A stretch of 64,000 bases of DNA. It comes from Thunnus maccoyii. Taxonomy: Eukaryota > Chordata > Actinopteri > Scombriformes > Scombridae. The stretch spans positions 4,277,501 through 4,341,500 of the forward strand of contig NC_056533.1 of NCBI RefSeq assembly GCF_910596095.1, in the 5' to 3' direction. Below the pieces are notes generated by a model that worked only from the letters and a program-made list of their open reading frames with translations, was not told the origin of the DNA and did not search any database. Below, piece after piece: positions 54,680 through 64,000 of the stretch. How positions within the stretch are numbered: the first letter of the stretch is position 1; every line of letters starts with the position of its first letter. The translations under genes and the position numbers were made by a program.

Positions 54680-55320
54680 TTTGAGTTGGACTCTCTCTAT
54701 CTTATTTGCATATCTTTGCATAGGTTTTGCATGATATGCCTTCAAAGTATGTAAAATATTCCTGGAACCATTTGGACAAATCTTCAATGAATCACCTGGA
54801 GACTTTTATTTCAACAACATGGAAAAACACTGAACTCTGTCCATGATCATTTTAACCATGCTGTGTCACTGGCTATTGGGAATTCTTTTGTCACCTCACT
54901 TCTAAACCTCACTAAATTCCACTAGGCTTACATTACTTATTTGGAAATATATTTTTTGTCAGCAAATTAGATGTATTGATGAATTCCCAACACATTGTTA
55001 ATCTTTAACACAAAATACTTAGATAGAATGATGTTGACCTTCATGTTGGCAGGTATGTTGTTATACAATCACTTCCTCATTTAGCAGCAGCACACCTCCT
55101 GATTGTTTGCCTTATCAAGCAGTTCCCCAGAAAAGCCCTAATTAAGTTTGTTTGATGAGTAATATTTCCGTCTTCCTCAAACTGTATCCAGATTAGCAGA
55201 TTTGGAGTTGATAATGACTCCCTGCGGCTACAGCCCCAGGTTGAAGGTGTGCACTGTAAATGAGGGCTGCCAACTCTAATTAATTGTCATCTCACTTTCA
55301 TTAACTGTGAGACTCACATA
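54680..55320. promoter_or_regulatory. Candidate enhancer-like block (POU and homeobox motifs)
   Basis: This is a repeat-free, AT-rich but complex stretch with a perfect octamer ATTTGCAT (54704-54711) and several TAATTA/AATTAATTG homeobox cores (CTAATTAAGT near 55139, CTCTAATTAATTGTCATCTC near 55274, ACATAATTGACA near 55316). It resembles vertebrate conserved non-coding elements in texture and lies about 9 kb upstream of ccnd1. Conservation is not tested. Confidence 0.35.
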
Positions 55321-57802
55321 ATTGACACTTTTCACACTCTCTCACGCTAAGTTCATTTTCTCACAAAGTGAAAAACAAACTCATAACTGATAGCGTCACA
55401 GCGCATGGACAGACAAGACAGAGCAGCACCGTGCACAGTTAGCGTAGAGGTCAATAAGCAGACCACTCCTTCATCTCTCCCCTCTCAGTTTCACAGGTTA
55501 TTAATCTGGGTGATGGAGGCACCACTGTTTCGGTGTGTTGTTATTTAGCTGATGTTTCATGTGTTTTCAAGGCACATTTCGTTTGATTTGTATATTAATC
55601 CAATAATTTATTTTCATTAATGTTATGCTAGATTTATAACAGACTTGAGCTTCTTATGCATATGTGATTGAGGTTAGGAACAAACTAACGTTAGCAAGTT
55701 AGCTGAACTGTGATAATACCCTAACTAAATTAACTCTGAGCCCATTAGCTAACATTATGTAACGCAATCTACAGTTTTTGATATGGTGACCAGGCAGACA
55801 GCAGGGCACCAGACAAATGGTTTCTGACAACCATGAAATATATGCCTTTGTAGTTTTATAGCTAAAGGTTAGGTTATAGCCTACCAATACACAGTTAATG
55901 ATTATGGGAGGTTTGCAAACATTTCATTTGCATATGTGATATTCCTGTAAGCCCATTAGCCCTGTCATCATAAAGCCCCCCCCCCATCATAAAGCGGCTT
56001 GGCTCGAAATGAAAGGAAGAGAGAATGAATGAAGCGTACAGATTTTGTTAACAATATTGTTTATCCTAAACATCAATATTTTCAAGGGACACTTCACTTG
56101 CAATTTCTTTTATATTTGCCAGGTGAGCATTTTTATTTGACTCACCATGAGCCCTGTAAAGTATGTTTATAATTTCTGGATACTATTTTGAGACCAACAG
56201 CAAATAAACAAGTGCACACATTTGGAAAAACCAGTCAGTATTCTCTGAAGTGTGTTCTTTCATTTGGTAGAGGCATTTCTTCATCAAAGGGTATATGGCA
56301 TAGACATGTTGGGTTCTAGTGTGCTTCTCTATGCATCTGCCATGGGCTTCAATAGAACTGGCACCAAAGTCTGGCACCAAGCAGAGCATTAGAGCATTGG
56401 TATTATGACGCAATGACCCTTCTTTCTTTTATAGTTTCCTTGGGTACAGTGCACCCCCAACCCCCACCCCATCCCCAAGAATGAATTGCACTCCAAGCTT
56501 AAGACAAAACTTGGCAGCCCTTCTGTTAATATTACATACAGGCTGTAAAAAAAAACAACCTACCTGTCGCATTCCATTTGACTTCAGGTATGTAACTGTG
56601 ATATATAAAGTGAAAAAATTAATAGCCATAGCTTACATAAACAGATCATATCTGACAGTGATCTCAGAAAAAAGCAAAAATGCTAGATGAATTAAAAGTG
56701 TCTGGTCATATACTGAATCTTTTAAATAGATTATATTTTGATAATTTAATTGGTGATTTAGAGCATTACTTTCTTTACTATTTACTTTCAAGCAACAATG
56801 TAAGGAAACTAGTTTCACAGATCATATGGCACCTCCTGCTTTATTTAATCAGATCAAATACAGATATGGTAAAATGCCTATTTTCTCATTTTATTTTTAC
56901 AACAAGACACAAAAATCTAGTTGACAGACATAGTAATGACGGTGCTGGTTATGTGTTGATTGAGTCCAAATGACCAACATATCAACATCAGCAAAAGACT
57001 TAAAACATTGAAATGTTTTTTGTTTTTGTTTTTTTTTATCCATATTGCCGTTCTCTCCTAAAGAAATGAACTGAATTGAAACATGCACTCAAGAGATCTT
57101 CATGCATCCATTTGGTTCCTAGTAACCAAGACCTGATTTGGGCAGGCTCCAAATTCTATTCAGTGTAATCGGGTTGGGTCTAGTCCTGTTCTATTGCTAC
57201 AGGTCTTGGGTCTGTATCACAGGACAAAAAGGATCTGGTTATGAAATAGTCTCATTTTAATACTCATGCCTCTATATGACCCACATAAGCAAACAAGACC
57301 ATCAGTGATAAGACTGGCTATTTCTGTAGAGTTATTCTAAATACCTGCCACTGGGTCGGATTCCCCGCAAAATCAGATGAAAGGCACACAGACCAGAAGA
57401 ACCTATGTTTACATTACATGTAGCATTGTAGCGTGAGGGAGTATAAAGAACTTACTTCCTTCGCACAACCCTGCAGGAAGGTGCAGCATTGCTGGATGTG
57501 GTGTGAATACAGCCTTACATGAAACCTAGCTGCACGAACGTAACTAAAGCGAAGTTGTTTTGCTTCACTATCGTCATATTACAATTATTAATCTTACATA
57601 GCACAAACAGATACATCACCTCATCGCTATGCATCCTGCAAACAGCTCACTTGCTTCCAAGTTTTTCCTTTCCTTTTTATGACACGAGGTGGTGGTGCTC
57701 ATGGGAAATGCAGTCTTCATTCCAGGAAACACTAGCACTTTTGTCCACAGGGCCTGCCAAAAAAACACAAAATGAAAGGTCCTTGTAGTAACTTTAATAA
57801 TT

Positions 57803-57830
57803 GATGATGATAATAATAATAATAATAATT
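57803..57830 (+). repeat. (GAT)n(AAT)n trinucleotide repeat
   Basis: GATGATGAT followed by seven TAA units. Confidence 0.88.
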
Positions 57831-58053
57831 GATGCGCATCTGTTCGGTTCAGTTTCCCACAGGTCTGTTTCTGATCAGGACTTGTGAAGACCTCTAATGT
57901 ACGTGGGCCTGCTGTTGTTGATTAATATATTTCATATGTTTTGTCAGTTTCTCATCTGCAGTACACTAGACCCTAGTTTGTATGTATAAACCAGTTATAA
58001 AACTCTAAGAACTAACTCTGAGGAATGCATGTGCATGTGCATGCATGCTAGCG

Positions 58054-58069
58054 CACACACACACACACA
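58054..58069 (+). repeat. (CA)8 microsatellite
   Basis: Short CA tract preceded by GCATGTGCATGTGCATGCAT. Confidence 0.85.
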
Positions 58070-61000
58070 TTGAAGTGCAGTTCAAAGTAAAGGGGTCATA
58101 TCTGGTAAATGGTTTGTAGAGCTGTGTGATCCAAAACAAAAAGCAGAAGTGTGGTGAGATGTTCTGTATTTAAGTGGAAGTTACAGGTTTACACCCAAAT
58201 CTCAAACCAGAGAGAACTCTACTTGATTCGCTCAAACTGCATGAATTAGTTCAGGAAAATAATTCATGAATGTGATTTCACCCACTTCTGTCAAACATTA
58301 AAGTTTCGACCTTTGACAGAGATTTGACTTTAATAAAGCCATTTTTAATTCATGTCTACCTTTCAGAGTCAATTTTAGGAAGAGACGTGTAACATTTCTG
58401 AATCTAATAAGAGGAAAACAGACAGATGACATTTGGACTCAGCATCTGAACAAAATGGATTTGTGTGTTTTCACACTGATCACTTTAATAAAACTAAAAA
58501 TGGTGGACTTTGAAATGTCCTGGTAAGACATCATCCAACCAATCCAAATCTCCGTAAAACAACATCCTGTTGAACAATTAAATGCAAATCTTTGTGGTAG
58601 TTTGTCATTTTCCTTTATAATGAAATGGACTCCTTTTTCATTCAAACTGTTTTTTTTCCCTCTATGATGCAGCAGATATGACCATACAGCTGTAAGCATT
58701 GAATGCAGTCAATCAATATGATGATAGCAGTTTTGGTACATGCTAGACTTGACTACAGCCCCATTCACATGAAAGCTACACAAGTGCAGGTACTGACCAT
58801 GTGCTTTCTGCAGCTGCTTGCAGAGTAGGTGTGAAAGTTGCAAGAATACCTATAAATCACTTATGTGACTGAATGAGTACCACAGAGTAAGTCACGTAAA
58901 TGAATGTCAGGTAATATTGCAGGAGAAGAAAAAGTGATCACATGTGTACAGGTGAAAGTATTATAAAGTTGTGACACACTCAGTAGCTCACAGTAGAGAC
59001 ACAGTCAGTGCCTGGGTTCACCCCTTTGGTTTCTCTCTTTATCTTGTGCAGACATCTCTACAATAGAAACTTGTTAATGAGCAATTTCAATGAGTGAAAA
59101 TCTTAGCTTTACATACAGTTAGATTGATCCACCATTCGCTTTGCATTCAAGAAACAATTGACATGCCTGACGTACCTCCAGACGAGATTGCTTCTGAAAA
59201 CAGTGTGTTCACATGCAAATTAAATTACCTTGTTATCATCTGCTTTCGTCTGGGTCAATAACTTGTGTGCACAAATGAACAAAAAGACAAAAAAGGGATG
59301 TGAAAGGGATGTGAAAAATAAAATAATTTTTACATCCAGAAATTGAAATTGAAATTGAAACCACCAAGTGGTTTATTTAGACTATTTTGTGATCTGACAA
59401 CCTTTACTGTTAATTTGGCTCTGCATTACACAGGAACATGTGCGCAGTTAAAGCTGGCCAATGTGTTGAAACCATGTCCAATGTAGCATCAAAACTGAAG
59501 AAAGTGTTGAAGAACAAAATACAAATGGAATGAATATGGTAATGTTGATCTGAGGGTACAAACTAAATTTAAAGTCTCTGCTAGCCTGCTGCTAACTCTG
59601 GACCTACTCTGACTGCAGTAGCCTTAAAAGCTTGTATTTGCAGTTTCCACCGTTACATTTAATAAGATAATTTCAGAGTAAAGTAATTTGTGCTAAAAAT
59701 AAGTAATTTTAGGATACAATCAAAATCAGACTGCCCATTTGGTTCTGCGTCATTCATTCAGCCTGACATCCTGCTCTTGTTTGCTGCTTTCTTGTTCAGA
59801 AGAGGAAGTTATTTTGCTTTGTAAAGTCCAAACTATCTGTCCCATCCTTCAGTCCACATGGAGGCTGTGCTAGCTAGGAGCAGTTAGCTTCATGTTTTTC
59901 CACACTGATCAAAGAAATATGTTGATTTATGAGATGTGAGATTCAATGATGTGCATATCGTTGGCAGGAAGTAGGAAGGTAGGAAGATAACATCTCGATT
60001 CTTAATCCCACCTACAGAGCACTGATTGGTCGGCTGATTTTCCAACCAGGGGAAACATCATTGGGCACAACAATTCATATATTCACATCAAATATATACT
60101 GTATATGATGAGTCACAAGGTTTTGCAGTCAAGTCTTTTTAGTCAGTGTTTGTGAACATGAAGAGTCCAGTAAACTTATCCATATATCGGTCGATGGACC
60201 ACGGATTGTTGCATAGGTTGTCAGTCAGAGGATGTGCTCCTGCCCCCTTCCACAGCTTTTTTTCGCCACATTCACTCAAAACCTCTACTAAACGCCCCAC
60301 CCGTCCTCTCCTGCAAGTCACTGTACTGAGAGGCTGTAATCTGCATTCCTGACATCACAGTTCACATTTGAGTCCTTTTTCCAAACGTGGATGACACTAA
60401 ATGCAAAGTCAGTGACCTTTTCACTTTTGTTTAGCTAGAGAGGAACTGTGGGAGTGTTTTGGTGAGAAGGAAAATGCACGTGTTTATTGTTTAAACGTGG
60501 AGCAGTTAGGTGGGCTGGGAAGACTTGTGGTTCAGTGGAGGTGGAAGAAAAAGAGAGGTCGCCTTGCTTCTAATTTGACAACATGCCCTTAAATATCCTT
60601 ATTACCTAGTACACCATATCACAGAGTTTCTGCTTGTTTGTGCTTGTTTACATCTACAATAAAAAGCTTTTTGCGTTAAGTGTTTGCTGACATACACGCT
60701 GTGAGGCTGATAGTTAACATTCCATGCCTAACAAGAATGTAATACATGTGGATAGGTGAAATTCTGATGCCTTCCAGACTATGGGTGGCATCTGCTTTCT
60801 TGAAGACCATCCATCTAGTTTATGTCACTGCGCTGCCATCCAGATGCAGTTGTGGAGTAAGTGTTCTTTCCTCTAGCCACAACCTGTAGCTCTATCTGGG
60901 GAAGGTGTACCCAGTCCAGGAAGGATATTCTATATAATCCCTCTAGCATGCTCTGGGCCTTCCCTGGGGGGATTTCCTTTAACCAGAACTGCAGAACTGG

Positions 61001-61385
61001 TCCCTGAATGTTTGTGAGCAATTGTCAGGGGAGTCAACGGGCTAAATTTCAATTCCAAAATTCTTACATTAAAATGCTGCTAAAAGGGTTAAACCTAAAT
61101 AATGCTTCTAAATATAAACTGTGATCTGGTCCAGTCAGAGTAGCAATAATTGTAGCAGTAAAAGTGGTAGCTGTACTAATAGTGTTGGTAGCTACGGTAC
61201 CTCTCCTCCTCACCCCTCATGTGGTTTAAACCCTCACCTCTGAAGTGCACACACACAAACACACGCTTTCAATAAGGACATCCTGGGAGAGTTTCTCTTC
61301 TTCTCTTTGCCGACTGCTTTTAGTCAGGATGAAGTTTCATTGCCCTGGGCCGTGGTCTGCCTCAGCTTTCCCCTAGACCTAACTC

Positions 61386-61408
61386 GCACACACACACACA
61401 CACACACA
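61386..61408 (+). repeat. (CA)11 microsatellite
   Basis: Uninterrupted CA tract, opposite in sense to the GT tract at 61466. Confidence 0.9.
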
Positions 61409-61462
61409 TAGAGGAGTGGGGGTGGAAGTGGTAAAAAAAAAACAATAAGGAGGAGTTTCTGC

Positions 61463-61465
<3 letters not shown>

Positions 61466-61494
<29 letters not shown>
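61466..61494 (+). repeat. (GT)14 microsatellite
   Basis: Uninterrupted GT tract, 57 bp after the CA tract at 61386-61408. Confidence 0.9.
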
Positions 61495-61556
61495 CTTTTA
61501 CTGAGGGGAGACCCCTCATGTTCTCATGTTTTCACTACTATTACTACACATTCTCC

Positions 61557-61598
61557 TGTGTGTGTGTGTGTGTGAGAGAGTGAGAGAGAGAGAGAGAG
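61557..61598 (+). repeat. (GT)n(GA)n compound microsatellite
   Basis: GT units followed by GA units with one TGAG interruption. Confidence 0.9.
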
Positions 61599-61865
61599 CT
61601 GGTGGGAGCAGAGATTACAGGTAAATGCATGACTAGCAGTCTGGTAGCCATTAAGTTGTCACTATTATGTGAATGGCTGTCTGCTGAGATATATCGCTCT
61701 GCTTCATGCATGACAGAGCAACACACCAACATGAGCTTCAGAAACCATGTAAGGATATGATTATTTGTGTGCTGCAGCCGTCTACTGAAGCTCAGTTATG
61801 ATTGTGCCTCAGTGAAACCTCAGTCTGTCTGTCCATCTGTCTGTTGCTTTGGTCCATATCTCCAC

Positions 61866-61990
61866 AACTGTATGTCTATTCATGGTCCCCAGAGGTTGAT
61901 ACCTAATTATGTTCACCGACCTTTTGACCTTTCATCTAGCACCGCCATCAGGTAAAACTTGGAGTCTAAAATTAGTTAGACTGACATTCA
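61866..61990 (+). repeat. Teleost interspersed repeat R5 unit, copy 1
   Basis: ATTCATGGTCCCCAGAGGTT, GACCTTTTGACCTTTCATCT and AGCACCGCCATCAGGTAAAA match the recurring teleost unit with CATGGTCCCCAGAGGATGAA and CTGACCTTTC. Its relative lies at 62345-62520. Confidence 0.65.
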
Positions 61991-62344
61991 CATGTTTTCT
62001 GTCACTTATCATGTGAACACCTGAATGCAACACAATGAAGCCTTCTAGGAAATATAGTCTGAAAATATACACCATCATCCATGTATTTAAATGATATCAT
62101 CCCCACTCCACTAAGACAGCCAACTTGTCACTCTGCCTGAGAGTTTGGCCATTTGAAACAACTATAAACACTTTTGATTTCCAACATAGTTGGACAACAC
62201 ATCATAGGAACCAGTTCTGATCAAGCATAAACCGACCCCATGCAATGTGCACAAGGTTCTTTTATATCCTAGGTGGCTGGTTCTGTAGTTCCTGAAATTG
62301 TTTGGTCAAAAAACTTAGTAGCTATAATAGTCTAATGACCACAT

Positions 62345-62520
62345 TTCCATTTTCCATGGATATTTATGATCCCCAGAGGATGAATCCTGATGTTTTTTGT
62401 GACCTCCTGACCTTTTCTTGCCTTTATTCTGGTAATACCATTGGGCTAAAACTTTCACTTGTACACAGGAATGGTCAAAATCCGACTGGCAGATTTCTGT
62501 GAAATTCACTGAGCACACTG
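62345..62520 (+). repeat. Teleost interspersed repeat R5 unit, copy 2
   Basis: TTTATGATCCCCAGAGGATG, GACCTCCTGACCTTTTCTTG and ATTGGGCTAAAACTTTCACT follow the same order as copy 1 (61866-61990). Possibly two parts of one longer decayed element. Confidence 0.65.
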
Positions 62521-63404
62521 TTACACCAGAGGATGAACCCTTGTCCTTGTCTTTGGTATTTTGTCTTTCTTTGATAGTGACAGCAGTGATACAGACAGGA
62601 CACATGGAGAGAGGGAGGGTTATGACATGCAACAAAAGTCCCAAACTGGGGGCATTGCAGTTATATTGCATGAAACTTAACCACTACTCCACCTAATCTT
62701 TGTCACTTTGGACATTCGTCTCGGAATCTAAGTCCATTAAGTCCTCTGGAAGCCATGTATGTACTGAATGCATCCTCTGAACTTGAATATATGGACAAAC
62801 TCCCTCAGTACTGTGGAGCAGCCACTGACCAGGAAAATAAGAGAGGGCTTACACTCACTGACAACACAGAGAGCATCCAACTGAAGACATGACATACAAC
62901 AAGGTCAGAAGTCTACTAATTAGATATATATGTATGGGTCATGCCCAAAAACTTGTCCGTGCATATCCGTGTGTCCTGAGATGACCTTCTAAGCGCGACT
63001 CTTTGTATTGATCCCAGCAGCTGCTCCCTCATCGACTAAACATGCTCTGCTGCTTAATTCCTCATCAGAATCATGGTAATATGGGCTATTGATTGCAGAG
63101 CAAAATTATCAGTCTAGCAGGCGGCACGTACGCAAGGACATCCACTGTCTGACAAAAAACAAAGGATTGTCAATCGATTTGTCCTGTATTCCCAGCCTTA
63201 TGTCATATACATAATCTCCAAAGTCATGTCATGTCTCATGGTGGCAGCAGTTTTCCAGTGTCACAATAATTCTGGATTGAGTTCTTGACAGCCAATGTCA
63301 GGAATTTGCAGTTACCACCCAGATATATTCGTGTTAATCTAAAATAAAAAAAACGCATCAGTTAAATCAGTGTGTTTGCAATTAATGGCATGTGGTAAGT
63401 GTGG

Positions 63405-63405
63405 C

Positions 63406-63436
<31 letters not shown>

Positions 63437-63437
63437 G
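63405..63437 (+). repeat. (GT)16 microsatellite
   Basis: GT tract with a GCGTGT end. Confidence 0.9.
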
Positions 63438-63702
63438 GGACTGGTTGGTGTTCTTTTCAAGCGTACATTTATCCAAGAAAAGGCAACAAATAACGTGGCT
63501 GCATGTGCTTGAAAATCACCCCCCTCCCTGTTTTTCTTTCTGTTCCTCTCCCTTATTCTCCATCTTCTCCACCCACACTGTGGTTCCTCCATCACCACAT
63601 CAAGAGCAATGTAATGCGGGAAACACGCTGAGGAGACCTACAACCCTTCCCTTGTTGTTTTGTATGCAGCATTTGTTGAGTTCGCTGCACGTCTGCTTCA
63701 TG

Positions 63703-63724
63703 GTTTGTTTGTTTGTTTGTTTGT
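63703..63724 (+). repeat. (TTTG)5 tetranucleotide repeat
   Basis: GTTTGTTTGTTTGTTTGTTT and flanking partial unit. Confidence 0.9.
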
Positions 63725-64000
63725 GCATGGTTTCTGCATATTGCAGTATTGTCTATGCATGGAGAGGAGTGTCACTGAGGATTTGTTCTACCAGGAAGGC
63801 CTAGAAAGATTTGGGCAGCTTCTTTTTTGTTTTCACTTTGAACAAAAGATGATAAAATATAGTTTTCAACCAGCAAGTGTTTACGCATGATGAATCTAAC
63901 ACACAAAGAAAGAGATTTTTTTTTTTATCCCAAAGTGGTTCCTGTGATTTTTTCTTTGAAACTGCTGGCTGTGTGGTTAATGACTTCATGAGGCTCCACA

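Larger units (their letters stand above)
55321..61865. other. Non-coding; microsatellites only
   Basis: Unique AT-rich DNA with (TAA)n at 57803-57830, (CA)n at 58054-58069 and several CA/GT tracts near 61.4-61.6 kb. No exon with homology or paired splice sites was found. Confidence 0.5.
62521..64000. other. Non-coding to window end; nothing recognised
   Basis: It contains (GT)n at 63405-63437 and (TTTG)n at 63703-63724. The 144-codon ORF at 63370-63804 is seeded by the GT repeat and has no recognised homology. Confidence 0.5.

Noticed and set aside
56680..56973. 97-codon plus-strand ORF
   Set aside because: AT-rich chance frame with Leu/Asn/Tyr bias; no family and no exon signals.
63370..63804. 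144-codon ORF near the window end
   Set aside because: The N-terminal part is a GT-repeat translation (CVCVCVCV); the rest has no recognisable family and no splice context.
1..64000. Autonomous transposon or retrovirus-like coding regions
   Set aside because: No reverse transcriptase, integrase or transposase motifs seen in any frame. All mobile elements found are short and non-coding.

Overview
The window is ordinary vertebrate nuclear DNA, most likely from a spiny-rayed (percomorph-type) teleost. It has intron-containing genes with GT-AG junctions, long AT-rich non-coding stretches, many CA/GT microsatellites, and short non-autonomous DNA transposons of families common in teleosts. There are no operons, CRISPR arrays or phage. 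I found two protein-coding genes, both assembled here exon by exon.

lto1 (ORAOV1; plus strand, coding span 23373-27421, five exons, 141 aa) encodes the small adaptor that works with YAE1 in iron-sulfur maturation of ABCE1. ccnd1 (cyclin D1; minus strand, coding span 45635-41237, five exons of 198, 216, 160, 149 and 156 nt, 292 aa) is the G1 regulatory subunit of CDK4/6. They are convergent, as CCND1 and LTO1 are in mammals. ccnd1 has a long 3' UTR (to about 38320) and a CpG- and G-rich promoter. That promoter keeps the TCF/LEF site, a CTTAACAACAG block and the CRE in the same order as I recall for the human promoter.

Layout: 1-23 kb is non-coding upstream of lto1 and consists of unique AT-rich DNA plus several teleost repeat families. 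It contains no recognisable fgf19 exon, although fgf19 is the expected neighbour on that side. 23.0-23.3 kb holds a foldback element with four CCAAT motifs just upstream of lto1. 23.4-27.9 kb is lto1, whose last intron is packed with repeats. 28-38.3 kb is the convergent intergenic region, with an old hAT copy, a 566-bp terminal-inverted-repeat element and large simple repeats. 38.3-46.3 kb is ccnd1 with its 3' UTR and promoter. 46.3-64 kb is the non-coding region upstream of ccnd1, with microsatellites, repeat copies, one strong exon-like island (52920-53011, minus) and one AT-rich homeobox/POU-motif-rich block (54.7-55.3 kb) that could be an enhancer.

I did not find a new multi-gene system. 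The items most worth checking are the transposon-derived lto1 promoter, the hAT pair that differs by a tRNA-like segment, the conserved ccnd1 core promoter with a poly(C) insertion, the exon-4 splice boundary of ccnd1, and the orphan exon at 52.9 kb. Family names for repeats come from recalled sequence patterns and terminal structure, not from a database search.
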